Assembly (NCBI RefSeq): GCF_013415885.1
Contig: NZ_CP058910.1
Location: 3,534,001 to 3,598,000 of the forward strand
DNA from: Halosimplex rubrum
Lineage (GTDB): Archaea > Halobacteriota > Halobacteria > Halobacteriales > Haloarculaceae
Length of the DNA: 64,000 nucleotides
Direction of reading: 5' to 3'
The notes below the pieces were generated by a model. The model had not been told where the DNA came from, searched no databases, and saw only the letters and a program-made list of their open reading frames with translations. Position 1 is the first letter of the stretch; every line of letters begins with the position of its first letter. The position numbers were made by a program, and so were the translations under genes. Positions 15,462-23,885 of this stretch are shown one piece after another.

Positions 15462-17732
15462 TCACTGGAAGGTGCGTCCGAGTTCGTCGGTGCCGGTCTC
15501 GGCCTCGGCGGTGTCGAAGCGCTCTTCGATCTCCTCGTACTGCTCGCGAGTGTCCGCGTCGACGCTGGGGCCGACCTCGCCGAGCGCGTGCTCGAAGTGC
15601 TCCATCGTGACCTTCACGTTGCCGACGGAGTCACCGATGTCCTCGGGGTCGACGCTCGCGAGGAACTCGCGGGTCGCGGCCATCGACGCCTCGCGGGTGA
15701 CCGCCTCGATGTCGGCGCCGACGTAGCCGTCCGTGCGGGCCGCCAGGTCGTCCAGGTCGACGCCCTCGGCGAGCGGCTTGTCGCGGGTGTGGACCTCGAA
15801 GATCTTCCGGCGGGCCTCCTCGTCCGGGACGGGCACGTGGACGTGCCTGTCGAGGCGACCCGGTCGCAGCAGCGCGCTGTCGATGAGGTCCGGACGGTTC
15901 GTCGTCGCGATGACGACCACGTCCTCCAGCTCCTCCAGCCCGTCCAGCTCGGTCAGCAGCTGGGAGACGACCCGTTCGCCGACGCCCGAATCGGTGGTGT
16001 TGCCGCCGCGTTCGCCGGCGATAGAGTCGATCTCGTCGAAGAAGACGACGGTCGGTGCGTTCGAGCGAGCCTTCTCGAAGACCTCGCGGACGCCCTTCTC
16101 CGATTCGCCGACGAACTTGTTCAGCAGTTCGGGGCCCTTGATCGAGATGAAGTTCGACTGGGCCTCGTTGGCGATGGCCTTGGCGAGCAAGGTCTTCCCC
16201 GTGCCGGGCGGACCGTACATCAGCACGCCCTTGGCGGCCTGCATGTCCATGGCCTCGAACACCTCGGGGTAGTCCAGCGGCCACTGGATCGTCTCACGCA
16301 AGCGCTCTTTGGTGTCTTCGAGCCCGCCGACCTGGTCCCAGGTCACGTCGGGCACCTCGACGAACACCTCGCGCAGGGCCGAGGGTTCGATCCCCTTCAG
16401 CGCCTGCTTGAAGTCGTCTTCCGTGACTTCCAGGTGTTCGAGCACCTCGGCGTCGATCTCGTCCGATTCGAGGTCGAGTTCGGGGCGGATGCGCCGCAGC
16501 GCGTTCATCGCCGACTCCTTGGCGAGCGACTCCAGATCCGCGCCGACGAAGCCGTGCGTGCTCTCGGCGTACTGCTCCAGGTCGATGCCGTCGACGAGGG
16601 GCATCCCGCGGGTGTGGACCTGCAGGATCTCCTTGCGACCGTTCTTGTCCGGGACGCCGATCTCGATCTCGCGGTCGAAGCGACCGCCCCTGCGCAGCGC
16701 CGGGTCGACCGCGTCGACGCGGTTCGTGGCGCCGATGACGATGACCTGCCCGCGCGATTCGAGGCCGTCCATCAGCGAGAGCAGTTGCGCGACGACGCGG
16801 CGCTCCACGTCGCCCTGGGTCTCGCCCCGCTTGGGCGCGATGGAGTCGATCTCGTCGATGAAGACGATGGCGGGGGAGTTCTCCTCGGCCTCGTCGAAGA
16901 TCTCGCGGAGCTGCTCTTCGGACTCCCCGTAGTACTTCGACATGATCTCCGGGCCGGAGATGTCGGTGAAGTACGCGTCGATCTCGTTGGCGACGGCCTT
17001 CGCCATGAGCGTCTTCCCGGTGCCGGGCGGGCCGTGCAGGAGCACGCCCTTCGGCGGCTCGATGCCGAGCGTCTCGAACAGCTCGGGGTGGCGCATCGGC
17101 AACTCGATCATCTCGCGGACCTGTTCGAGCTCGTCGTCCAGGCCCCCGATGTCCTCGTAGGTGATGTCGGGCGCGCCGCCTTCGGGCGCGCCGGGGGTTT
17201 CGCCGGTGATCTGCTCGGCGGGCTTCTCGGCCACGTCGACCTCCGTGGAGTCCGTCACGACGACGGTCCCGGTGGGTTCGGTGCCGGCGATCTTCAGCGG
17301 GATCTTCTGGCCGCTCATCGACGAGAGCGGGCCGAGCCCGAAGCTGACGGGCACGGTCTGGCCCTCGGTGATGGCCTGGCCGCTGAGGTTGTTGCGGATC
17401 ATCGGGCCGACGTTGCCGCGAACCCGGAGGTTCTGCGGGAGGGCGACGCTGACGCTGGTCGCCGGCTTCACGTCGGCCTTCTCGACGTCGACGTTGTCGT
17501 CGATGCCCACGTCGGCCTCCTGGCGGAGCCGCCCGTCGATGCGGATGACGCCGCGGCCCTCGTCCTCGGGGTAGCCCGGCCAGACCCGCGCGACCGCGCG
17601 GGTACTCTCGCCGCCCTCGATGACGATGTAGTCGCCGTTCTCCAGGTCGAGCTCCGACATCGCCGCACGGTCGATCGCGGCGAGTCCGCGCCCCGCGTCC
17701 TTCTGCTTGAGGGGTTTGACAGTGAGTCTCAT
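15462..17732 (-). CDS. Cdc48/VAT-type AAA+ ATPase
   Basis: The 756-residue tandem AAA+ unfoldase feeds substrates to the proteasome and remodels protein complexes. Residues 1-about 190 form the N-domain (double-psi barrel start [15 protein letters not shown]). The first AAA module carries [14 protein letters not shown] near residue 235 and [13 protein letters not shown]. The second carries [14 protein letters not shown] near 506 and [13 protein letters not shown]. Arg fingers are in RRVVAQLL-type helices. The C-terminus ends [10 protein letters not shown]. Its ATG overlaps the stop of the small upstream gene (ATGA), so the two are translationally coupled. The coupled promoter carries palindromes suggesting stress control. 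Confidence 0.96.
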   Translation of the reverse strand: MRLTVKPLKQKDAGRGLAAIDRAAMSELDLENGDYIVIEGGESTRAVARVWPGYPEDEGRGVIRIDGRLRQEADVGIDDNVDVEKADVKPATSVSVALPQNLRVRGNVGPMIRNNLSGQAITEGQTVPVSFGLGPLSSMSGQKIPLKIAGTEPTGTVVVTDSTEVDVAEKPAEQITGETPGAPEGGAPDITYEDIGGLDDELEQVREMIELPMRHPELFETLGIEPPKGVLLHGPPGTGKTLMAKAVANEIDAYFTDISGPEIMSKYYGESEEQLREIFDEAEENSPAIVFIDEIDSIAPKRGETQGDVERRVVAQLLSLMDGLESRGQVIVIGATNRVDAVDPALRRGGRFDREIEIGVPDKNGRKEILQVHTRGMPLVDGIDLEQYAESTHGFVGADLESLAKESAMNALRRIRPELDLESDEIDAEVLEHLEVTEDDFKQALKGIEPSALREVFVEVPDVTWDQVGGLEDTKERLRETIQWPLDYPEVFEAMDMQAAKGVLMYGPPGTGKTLLAKAIANEAQSNFISIKGPELLNKFVGESEKGVREVFEKARSNAPTVVFFDEIDSIAGERGGNTTDSGVGERVVSQLLTELDGLEELEDVVVIATTNRPDLIDSALLRPGRLDRHVHVPVPDEEARRKIFEVHTRDKPLAEGVDLDDLAARTDGYVGADIEAVTREASMAATREFLASVDPEDIGDSVGNVKVTMEHFEHALGEVGPSVDADTREQYEEIEERFDTAEAETGTDELGRTFQ

Positions 17733-17959
17733 GCGTCCACCTCGATGGTGAGGACGCCGTTGCGGATAAACGCTCGCGCGTCATCCGAAAGCTCCAGGTC
17801 GTACTGCTCGCCGTCGACGACGACGATGACCGCGTCGTCGAGCACGTCGACCGACGCGTCCCGGCCCGGACCGAAGTCCGCCGCCAGCACCGTCTCCTCG
17901 TCGTCGTACTCGTAGCGCCGCAGGCCGACGTCGTCGGCCAGCTGTTGGGTTCCGGTCAT
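17729..17959 (-). CDS. Small Hsp20-like protein coupled to Cdc48
   Basis: The 76-residue protein has the pattern of the end of an alpha-crystallin domain: strands at [30 protein letters not shown] and the closing [12 protein letters not shown], which resembles the 'NGVLTI' motif of small heat-shock proteins. It lacks the flanking regions of a full Hsp20. A very similar short gene next to a Cdc48 gene is known in haloarchaea (I recall it as DUF7127; from memory). It overlaps the Cdc48 start by four bases and is the first gene of the operon, so a substrate-delivery or chaperone adaptor role is a fair inference. Confidence 0.8.
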   Translation of the reverse strand: MTGTQQLADDVGLRRYEYDDEETVLAADFGPGRDASVDVLDDAVIVVVDGEQYDLELSDDARAFIRNGVLTIEVDA

Positions 17960-17960
17960 A

Positions 17961-17975
17961 CTAACTCATAGTTAG
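17961..17975. promoter_or_regulatory. Palindrome CTAACT-CAT-AGTTAG at the cdc48 operon start site
   Basis: A perfect 6-base inverted repeat lies between the TATA box and the start codon at 17959. It would overlap the transcription start and the -1 to -15 region. A protein bound here would block initiation, as expected for a repressor operator. Confidence 0.5.
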
Positions 17976-17984
17976 CGCGATAAG

Positions 17985-17992
17985 TATATAAA
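17985..17992 (-). promoter_or_regulatory. TATA box of the Hsp20-like/cdc48 operon
   Basis: The reverse strand reads TTTATATA, one of the best TATA matches in the window. It is centred 26-29 bases before the start codon and is preceded by a purine-rich BRE-like stretch (CGATAGA). Confidence 0.75.
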
Positions 17993-18006
17993 TCTATCGG
18001 TGAATT

Positions 18007-18021
18007 ACCCCCATACGGGGT
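18007..18021. promoter_or_regulatory. Inverted repeat ACCCC-N5-GGGGT upstream of the cdc48 TATA box
   Basis: A 5-base perfect inverted repeat lies about 15 bases upstream of the TATA box, where an activator could contact TFB or TBP. It is short, so it may be fortuitous. Confidence 0.3.
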
Positions 18022-18139
18022 GGGTTTCCCCCCGATCGGTGGAATTGCGGTTCACACTGACAGCGCTCTAGGAGGTCGGCCCGGCGCACGACCGTCAGGC
18101 GGCCACCGGGGCTTTGGTGAGGGCGGCCCAACGGTCGGT

Positions 18140-18925
18140 ATGGAGACGGTTCGCCACCACGGCCGGGAGACGGCCTATCGGACCGCCGGCGATCCGAGTT
18201 CGGAGGCCGGCGCGGCGGTACTGTACGTCCACGGTAGCGGTGCGACCCATCGTCTGTGGGCCGCCCAGTACGGACCCGACGGCCCCGCTCGCCCCGCCGC
18301 CGCCCTCGATCTGAGCGGCCACGGCGACTCGGCGGACGTGGCCACCGACCCCGGCCCCGAGACCCTCGACGCGTACGCACGAGACGTGATCGCCGTCGCC
18401 GAGGAGACCGGCGCGGACGCGCTGGTCGGCAACTCCCTGGGCGGTGCCGTCGCCCTCCGCGTCGCGCTCGACACGGAGTTCGACCCCGGAGCGCTCGTGC
18501 TGGCCGGTACCGGCGCGAAACTCGCAGTCGACGGGGGCCTGCGGGAGTGGCTCGCCGGGGACTTCGACCGCGCCGTCGACTTCCTCCACGGGGAGAACCG
18601 ACTGTTCCACGACGCCGACGAGCGGACGCTCGACCGGTCGAGGTCCCAGATGCGGGCCACCGGCCGGGCGGTCACCCGCCGGGACTTCCTGACCTGCCAC
18701 GCCTTCGACGTTCGCGAGCGCCTCGGCGAGGTCGACGCCCCCGCGCTGGCCGTCGTCGGCGAGCGCGACTCGTTGACCCCACCCTCGTACCACGAGTTCC
18801 TCGCCGAGGAACTGCCGGACTGCGAGTACGTCGAAATTCCCGACGCCGCCCACCTCGCGATGGTCGAACGACCGGAAGCGTTCGGCCGCGCGGTCGGTCG
18901 GTTCCTCGACGGGCTCGGCGGCTGA
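18140..18925 (+). CDS. Alpha/beta hydrolase
   Basis: The 261-residue protein begins METVRHHGRETAYRTAG. The oxyanion motif is LYVHGSGATHRLW. The nucleophile elbow GNSLGGAVAL gives the catalytic Ser (G-x-S-x-G). VVGERDSLTPPSYHE supplies the acid Asp, and IPDAAHLAMVERPEAF the catalytic His. The layout matches small cytoplasmic esterases or haloalkane-type hydrolases of the MhpC class. The start at 18140 is the first ATG with a plausible N-terminus; the open frame upstream is Gly/Arg-rich. The substrate is unknown. It is divergent from the cdc48 operon. Confidence 0.9.
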   Translation: METVRHHGRETAYRTAGDPSSEAGAAVLYVHGSGATHRLWAAQYGPDGPARPAAALDLSGHGDSADVATDPGPETLDAYARDVIAVAEETGADALVGNSLGGAVALRVALDTEFDPGALVLAGTGAKLAVDGGLREWLAGDFDRAVDFLHGENRLFHDADERTLDRSRSQMRATGRAVTRRDFLTCHAFDVRERLGEVDAPALAVVGERDSLTPPSYHEFLAEELPDCEYVEIPDAAHLAMVERPEAFGRAVGRFLDGLGG

Positions 18926-19002
18926 GGCGCCGGGTCGAAGGCCGGGAGCCGACCCCGGGCGAAAACAGGGGACTCAAGACGGCGTCGCCGAAAGGCTCGT
19001 AC

Positions 19003-19236
19003 ATGCCGGCGCGCGTCGAGCGAACGGACCCGGACGGCGTCGACTACGGACGGGTCATGCAGCTCACCTTCGTCGCCACGATCGTCGCGGGAGCGCCGCT
19101 GGTGGCGATGCTCTCGCTCGCCGTCGAGCTGACGACGTGGACCGAACGCGCGCTGTTCGCCGTCCGCGTGGGCGCCGTCGTCTGGATCGTCACTGCCCTG
19201 TCCGTCTATCTCTACGAGCGCCGGGCCAACGGGTGA
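19003..19236 (+). CDS. Small two-helix membrane protein
   Basis: The 77-residue protein begins MPARVERTDPDGVDYGRVMQ, then has two membrane helices at about 21-44 (LTFVATIVAGAPLVAMLSLA) and 51-72. It ends in a short basic tail, YERRANG. The positive residues at the C-terminus suggest both ends face the cytoplasm. It resembles a small family widespread in haloarchaea (DUF5822, from memory). It starts 77 bases after the hydrolase stop. No function can be assigned. Confidence 0.78.
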   Translation: MPARVERTDPDGVDYGRVMQLTFVATIVAGAPLVAMLSLAVELTTWTERALFAVRVGAVVWIVTALSVYLYERRANG

Positions 19237-19243
19237 GAACGAC

Positions 19244-19771
19244 TCAGACGCGGTCCTCGACCCACTGGAAGTCGAGCCCGGCGGCGCGGGCGGCTTCCCT
19301 GTCCGAGTCCGAGTCACCGACGAACAGCGCCGCGTCGGGCTCGGCCCCCAGCAGGTCCACGGCGTGGGCCAGCGGTTCGGGGTCGGGCTTGACCGTCTCG
19401 TGGGAGTCGCGGCCGACGACCGCGTCGATATGCCGGTCGATGCCGTGGAGTTCCAACGCGATCCGACAGGCCGCCGCGCAGTTGAGCGAACAGACGCCCA
19501 CCGGGACCGAGTGGGGTAGCTCGTCGGCGAGGGCGAGCCGCCGGGCGCTCCGGGCGCCGTCGCGCTCGAACTCCGAGATGGCGTCGTCGACGCGGTCGAG
19601 CAGGCCGTCGGCCGCCGCGAGTTCGCGCATCTCCCAGATGTCCGCGTCCGACACGTCGTGGCCGCGCGCTCGCAGGATCGCCGCGCACCGCTCGGCGACC
19701 GCCCCCCAGTCCACGTCGAGGCGGACCAGCGTCCCGTCCAGGTCGTAGACGATGGCGTCGTACTCCGTCAC
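19244..19771 (-). CDS. HAD-superfamily phosphatase
   Basis: The 175-residue protein starts at a GTG (19771) so that the catalytic motif YDLDGTLVRLDVDWG follows almost at once; both Asp of DxD are present. Motif II is SLNCAAA, with the Ser/Thr role filled by Ser. The Lys of motif III is in ETVKPDPEPL, and motif IV is FVGDSDSDREAA. The helical cap between motifs I and II is short. It probably acts on a small phosphorylated metabolite. Its stop faces the small membrane gene with seven bases between. Confidence 0.88.
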   Translation of the reverse strand: MTEYDAIVYDLDGTLVRLDVDWGAVAERCAAILRARGHDVSDADIWEMRELAAADGLLDRVDDAISEFERDGARSARRLALADELPHSVPVGVCSLNCAAACRIALELHGIDRHIDAVVGRDSHETVKPDPEPLAHAVDLLGAEPDAALFVGDSDSDREAARAAGLDFQWVEDRV

Positions 19772-19862
19772 GATCCACGGTAGGGATCGAGCCAGCAAAT
19801 GCGTGTCGACCGGGGACCGGCCGTCGCGGTACCTCCGACGGGCGGGATACGGACGGCGGCGG

Positions 19863-20999
19863 CTACCCCCCAAGCAGGTCCCGGGCCACGATGTTCTGCT
19901 GGATCTGGCTGGTCCCCTCGTAGATAGTCGTCACCTTCGCGTCGCGGTAGAGCCGCTCGACCGGGAACTCCGACGTGTAGCCGTAGCCGCCGTGGATCTG
20001 GACGGCCTCGTTCGTCACGTCCACCGCCGCCTCGCTCGCGAAGTACTTCGCGACGCTCGCGGCCGTGCGGGCGCGCTCCCCGCGGTCCTGGGCGGCCGCG
20101 GCCTCGTGCGTCAGCGCCCGCGCGGCCCGTACGTCCGTCTCCATGTCCGCCAGCTTGTGGCGGATCGACTGGATGTCGGCGATCGGCCGGTCGAACTGCT
20201 CGCGCTCGCCGGCGTACGCGACCGCCTCGTCCAGGGCGGCTTGGGCCAGCCCGACCGACTGGGCCGCGATGCCGATCCGCCCGCCGGTCAGGATCGAGAA
20301 CGCCGCCGCCAGCCCGCGACCGGGCTCGGTCAGCCGGTAGCGCGCCGGGACCTCGACGCCGTCGAAGACCAGGCCCGTCGTGTCGCTCGCTCGTAGGCCG
20401 AGTTTGTCCTCCTTCGGACCGACCGCCAGCCCGTCGGCCTCGGTCGGGACGAGGAACTGCGTCACCGACTCGGGGTCCTCGGCGTCGGTCTTGGCGAAGA
20501 CGACGTAGACGCCGGCGCGCTCGCCGTTGGTGATCCACTGTTTCTCGCCGTCGAGGACGTACGCGTCGCCGCCGTCGACCGCCCGGGCGACCGTCGACAT
20601 CTCGGCGGGGTTCGAGCCGGCCTCCGGTTCCGAGAGCGCGAACGCGCCGACGGGGCGGCCGTCGACCATCTCCGGCAGCCACTCCTCGCGGACCGACTCG
20701 TCGCCGAACTCCGCGATGCAAGAGGTGGCGAGGCAGTGGACCGACAGCGCCGTCGCGACGGCCAGCGACCCGTAGGCGACCGCTTCGTTGACGACCGCGT
20801 AGGTCAGCCGGTCGGCGTCGAACCCGTCGTACGCCTCGGGCACGGTCAACCCCGTCAGGTCCAGGTCGGCCAGCCCGTCCCACACGTCCTCGGGGAACTC
20901 GCTCTCGCGGTCCGCCTCGGCCGCGACCGGCCGGATCTCCGACTCGGCGAACTCCCGAACCGCCTCGCGGATCGCCGTCTGCGTCGCCGATAGTTCCAT
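19863..20999 (-). CDS. Acyl-CoA dehydrogenase (second copy)
   Basis: The 378-residue FAD enzyme is a paralogue of the one at 692. Motifs are [64 protein letters not shown] and [15 protein letters not shown], with the Glu in YEGTS as candidate catalytic base. The N-terminal helical domain starts [17 protein letters not shown]. It is less similar to the 692 protein at its N-terminus than in its motifs, suggesting different substrate range. It stands alone here, between a HAD gene and aMBF1, with no other beta-oxidation gene adjacent. Confidence 0.94.
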   Translation of the reverse strand: MELSATQTAIREAVREFAESEIRPVAAEADRESEFPEDVWDGLADLDLTGLTVPEAYDGFDADRLTYAVVNEAVAYGSLAVATALSVHCLATSCIAEFGDESVREEWLPEMVDGRPVGAFALSEPEAGSNPAEMSTVARAVDGGDAYVLDGEKQWITNGERAGVYVVFAKTDAEDPESVTQFLVPTEADGLAVGPKEDKLGLRASDTTGLVFDGVEVPARYRLTEPGRGLAAAFSILTGGRIGIAAQSVGLAQAALDEAVAYAGEREQFDRPIADIQSIRHKLADMETDVRAARALTHEAAAAQDRGERARTAASVAKYFASEAAVDVTNEAVQIHGGYGYTSEFPVERLYRDAKVTTIYEGTSQIQQNIVARDLLGG

Positions 21000-21102
21000 G
21001 GGACGCTATTGGAACAGCGGCGGCAAAAATTGCGCGGCCGGCGGAGCCCCGCTCCGACCGACCGACGTAGTGCCCCGAAGGGACCGGTGGTGTGGAGCGA
21101 CC

Positions 21103-21600
21103 TTACTCCCCGTCGACCAGCCGAACGTCCAGCTCCGCTTCCAGAGCGCCGATGAGCGAGCCGCCGACGTTCGCCTGGGTCGCTCGGCCCTGTTCGACGG
21201 CCAGCACGTCCGACTCGTCGGCGCCGACGGCCTCGGCGAGCTCGGCCGTCTGTAGCCCGGCGTCCTGGCGGGCTTCGACGAGGACCTCCCCGTAGTCGCC
21301 GACGAGGTACGGGAGCTGGTCGTCGTCGTAGTCGGCGCCGTCCTCCCAGTGAGAGGCGTCGGCCTGCGCGGCGTCCTGCATGCGCGCCGCGTTCTGTGCC
21401 GCCTGTCGCTTCCGGTCGCTGCCATCGTCGCCGTCGTCGGACCCCCGGCTCGGCGTCTCGTCGTGCTGGGCGCACTCCGAGCAGACGCTGAGCGTCGCCC
21501 CCGCAACGCTCGCGGTCTGCAGATCCACGTTCTCCGCGCCGCAGAGTTCGCAACTGTCGCTGGCGCTGGAGCCGGCGCCACCGGTCGAGTACTTGGCCAT
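21103..21600 (-). CDS. Archaeal multiprotein bridging factor 1-like transcription factor
   Basis: The 165-residue protein has an N-terminal zinc ribbon (C17/C20 in CELCGAEN and C40/C43 in VCSECAQ), a linker of about 60 acidic residues, and a C-terminal helix-turn-helix of the Cro/MBF1 type (LVEARQDAGLQTAELAEAVG and ADESDVLAVEQGR). This order is characteristic of archaeal MBF1, which bridges or modulates the basal transcription machinery. The start ATG at 21600 immediately precedes MAKYSTGGAG. The upstream open frame runs into the spacer before the tRNA and has no TATA support. Confidence 0.92.
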   Translation of the reverse strand: MAKYSTGGAGSSASDSCELCGAENVDLQTASVAGATLSVCSECAQHDETPSRGSDDGDDGSDRKRQAAQNAARMQDAAQADASHWEDGADYDDDQLPYLVGDYGEVLVEARQDAGLQTAELAEAVGADESDVLAVEQGRATQANVGGSLIGALEAELDVRLVDGE

Positions 21601-21767
21601 GCTGGGGGGTAGTGGAGCCCCCCTATTTGAATGGCCCGTTTTCCCTCGTCGGGATGACCTGACAGACCGCCCGAAGCGTCGCGCCGGACCGCCCCCGGTC
21701 GAGCCCGGTCGGCCGGATCCCAGCGGCCCGTGCGGTCGACCCCCACTGAGCGGCGAAACCGACAGTG

Positions 21768-21778
21768 ATTTTAATGCC
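21768..21778 (+). promoter_or_regulatory. TATA-like element upstream of tRNA-Leu
   Basis: GATTTTAATG is the only AT-rich patch before the tRNA, about 50 bases upstream of its 5' end. It would give a 5' leader of about 25 bases removed by RNase P. Confidence 0.45.
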
Positions 21779-21822
21779 CCTCGGGAATGAACGAATGCGG
21801 AAAACCGCAAGAGCAGACGAGT

Positions 21823-21907
<85 letters not shown>

Positions 21908-21913
21908 CTACCA

Positions 21914-21930
21914 GTCCGCCCACGGCGGAC
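21914..21930 (+). other. Short perfect hairpin just after tRNA-Leu
   Basis: GTCCGCC-CAC-GGCGGAC forms a 7-bp stem with a 3-base loop, beginning seven bases after the tRNA 3' end. It could aid 3' processing or termination. No T-run follows. Confidence 0.5.
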
Positions 21931-21953
21931 GACAGTGCAGGTGCATCCCTCAG
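21927..21953 (+). repeat. Direct repeat copy 1 (27 bp)
   Basis: This 27-base stretch beginning GGACGACAGTGCAGG recurs at 22027-22053 with two mismatches, exactly 100 bases downstream. It contains GGTGCA, which pairs with TGCACC at 21957-21962 through an interrupted stem (CCCT/AGGG inside). Confidence 0.7.
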
Positions 21954-22026
21954 GGACTGCACCCACGCAAACTTCCGACCGAAGCAAACCGACGAGCCGC
22001 AGTTCTCGCGATAGTTCGTACGCTGT

Positions 22027-22053
22027 GGACGACAGTGTAGGTGCATCCCGCAG
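22027..22053 (+). repeat. Direct repeat copy 2 (27 bp)
   Basis: This is the second copy of the repeat at 21927-21953, differing at two bases (C to T and T to G). The surrounding hairpin partner of copy 1 is not conserved here, so the duplicated unit is the 27 bases only. Confidence 0.7.
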
Positions 22054-22065
22054 CGAGCGTGACGT

Positions 22066-22101
22066 CGATGGGCCGGTGAGCGAAGCGAATCCGGCCCATC
22101 G
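22066..22101 (+). repeat. Perfect 11-bp inverted repeat with 14-base loop
   Basis: CGATGGGCCGG at 22066-22076 pairs with CCGGCCCATCG at 22091-22101. It is GC-rich and would form a stable RNA hairpin if transcribed. No T-run follows on either side. Confidence 0.75.
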
Positions 22102-22122
22102 GAACTGCGCCCGCGGGAGCGT

Positions 22123-22206
22123 TATAGTAGAATTTGAAAGCCATCGCTCGGATGACCGCACGCTGTCGTGCGGTCGACCGTGCAAACGCTTTCAAATTCT
22201 ACTATA
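22123..22206. mobile_element. Nested palindrome, MITE-like element (84 bp)
   Basis: The outer arms TATAGTAGAATTTGAAAGC (22123-22141) and its exact reverse complement (22188-22206) are 19 bp and AT-rich against a GC-rich background. Inside lies a second perfect 9-bp stem, GACCGCACG-CTGT-CGTGCGGTC (22154-22175). The whole element could fold into one long hairpin. No transposase and no clear target duplication are seen. It is best read as a miniature inverted-repeat element, but a regulatory hairpin is an alternative. Confidence 0.5.
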
Positions 22207-22268
22207 GGCCGAAGCGCTCACCGAGCGACGGCTGGTTTCATCGCGGCGGAACCGGCGACGCGAGCCGG

Positions 22269-23747
22269 TCAGTAACTCGCGTCCTCGACGACGTTGAGAT
22301 CGAAACTCTCGTCGGCGGGCTCGTCGTCGGGCGTGAGGTAGCCCTGGGCGAAGGCGGTGTAGACGGTCCCGCCGTCGAGGGACACGTCGTAGTCGGCGAC
22401 GACGTCGCCGTCGTTGCTCTCGGTGTCGCCGCGGATCTGGACGGTGTAGTCGTTGGCCTCGACGGCGGTGTAGCCGGACTCGCCGAAGGCGACGCCGTCG
22501 AACAGCACCGCGTCGCCGCCGGCGGCCGTCACGTCGACCGCGGGCGCGTCGGGCGACCCGTGGACGACGCGCAGTCGCGCCGTGTTCCCGCCGGGGTCGC
22601 TGTTGTCGTCTTCGAGGACGAGCGGCTGGAACTCGGTGTCTTCGCCCGTCAGTTCACCGGCGGCGACGATGGTGTAGTCGCCCGTACCGACCGTGACGGG
22701 GCCTTCGAAGGCCACCGTGTCCGCGTCGCCCGCGGCGGTGATGGTGACAGTCCGCTCACCCGTGGGTACCGAGAGATAATCGCTGACGGCGCCGAAGGGC
22801 ACGTCCGAGAGGGTCTCGCTGTCGTCGACGTACACGTCGACGTTCGGCGCGTCCGGGGACATGTGGGCGACCCGGACCGAGCCGGTCTCGACCAGGCCAC
22901 CGCCGCCGGCGCCCGAGTCGACGGCGAACGTCAGGTCGAACGGCGCCTCGGCGTCCTCGTCGCCGGGCGTGAGGTAGCCGCCGGCGAAGCCGGTGTAGAC
23001 GGTGCCGCCGGTGAGTTCGACGGTGTACTCCGCGACCACGTCGCCGTCGTTGGAGTCGGTGTCGCCGCGGACCCCGAGCGTGTAGGTCCCGGCGGGCACC
23101 TCGACGTAGCCGGACTCGCCGAAGGGCACGCCGTCGAACAGGACGGTCTCGCCGTCGCCGGCGGTCACGTCGACCGCGGGCGCGTCGGGTGACGCGTGGA
23201 CGAGGCGGACCCGCGCCGTGTCCGAGCCGACCTCGCTGTTGTCGTCTTCGAGGATCAGCGGCCGGAACTCGCTGTCCTCGCTGGACAGCTCGCCGACCGC
23301 GGCGACCGTGTAGTCGGTGTCGGCCGCGACGGTCACCTCGCCCTCGAAGGCGACCGTATCGGCGTCGCCTGCGGCGGTGATCGTGACCGTGTGCGTGCCC
23401 GCTGGCAGTTCCATGTAGTCGCTGATCGCGCAGAACGGCACGTCCGAGAGGGTCTCGCTGTCGTTCACGTACACGTCGACGTTCGGCGCGTCCGGCGAGA
23501 AGTGGGCCACGCGGACGTTCGCGGTGCCTCCCATCCCCGAGTCGGTGGCGGTCTCCGTGTCGGTGTCCATCCCGCCGTCCATCGCGTCCGTCTCGGTGTC
23601 CATCCCGCCGTCCATCGCGTCCGTCTCGTCGGCGCCGTCGTCGGCTTCGGTGTCGGTGGATCCCCCGTCGGAGCCACAGCCTGCGAGACCGACCGCGGCC
23701 GATGCGCCGAGCGCTGCGAGCAGGTCGCGTCGCGTCTTGCGTGTCAT
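22269..23747 (-). CDS. Secreted lipoprotein with four DUF4397 domains
   Basis: The 492-residue protein starts with a Tat signal (RKTRRDLLAALG) and a lipobox LAGC (C24), so it is probably exported folded and lipid-anchored outside the cell. Residues about 28-77 are an Asp/Met/Gly/Thr-rich stalk with an almost exact tandem repeat (TDAMDGGMDTE). Four beta-rich DUF4397 domains follow, starting near residue 78. Domains 1 and 3 open with SPDAPNVDVYV and domains 2 and 4 with SPDAPAVDVTA, so a two-domain unit was duplicated. The function of DUF4397 is not established. The start at 23747 gives the signal peptide directly. Confidence 0.9.
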   Translation of the reverse strand: MTRKTRRDLLAALGASAAVGLAGCGSDGGSTDTEADDGADETDAMDGGMDTETDAMDGGMDTDTETATDSGMGGTANVRVAHFSPDAPNVDVYVNDSETLSDVPFCAISDYMELPAGTHTVTITAAGDADTVAFEGEVTVAADTDYTVAAVGELSSEDSEFRPLILEDDNSEVGSDTARVRLVHASPDAPAVDVTAGDGETVLFDGVPFGESGYVEVPAGTYTLGVRGDTDSNDGDVVAEYTVELTGGTVYTGFAGGYLTPGDEDAEAPFDLTFAVDSGAGGGGLVETGSVRVAHMSPDAPNVDVYVDDSETLSDVPFGAVSDYLSVPTGERTVTITAAGDADTVAFEGPVTVGTGDYTIVAAGELTGEDTEFQPLVLEDDNSDPGGNTARLRVVHGSPDAPAVDVTAAGGDAVLFDGVAFGESGYTAVEANDYTVQIRGDTESNDGDVVADYDVSLDGGTVYTAFAQGYLTPDDEPADESFDLNVVEDASY

Positions 23748-23885
23748 CGCTAGGGTCGCAGGAAACGAGCGACGTGAAGGTTGTCCGACGTGACACCGTA
23801 GCCGGGCCCCGGACTCACCCAATTTCGTTCGGAGTCCGTGTCGAATCGCTGTCTGGGGAGGCGGCGGCCGGCGGTCCAGAGGGCG

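Larger units (their letters stand above)
21908..22268. other. Structured spacer between tRNA-Leu and the DUF4397 gene
   Basis: No gene is supported in these 360 bases. Instead they hold several inverted repeats and one direct repeat, listed separately. Open frames run through it in both directions, but they read through the palindromes and look non-coding. A small RNA or a miniature mobile element are both possible. Confidence 0.55.

Noticed and set aside
16294-17784. Long reverse-strand open frame overlapping Cdc48 in another frame
   Set aside because: It is Arg/Gly/Pro-rich and shadows the Cdc48 gene; GC-rich DNA gives long false frames.
21950-22195. Short reverse open frame starting MKAFARSTARQ
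   Set aside because: It reads through the nested palindrome and the mirror frame gives a near-identical start, as expected from the inverted repeat.
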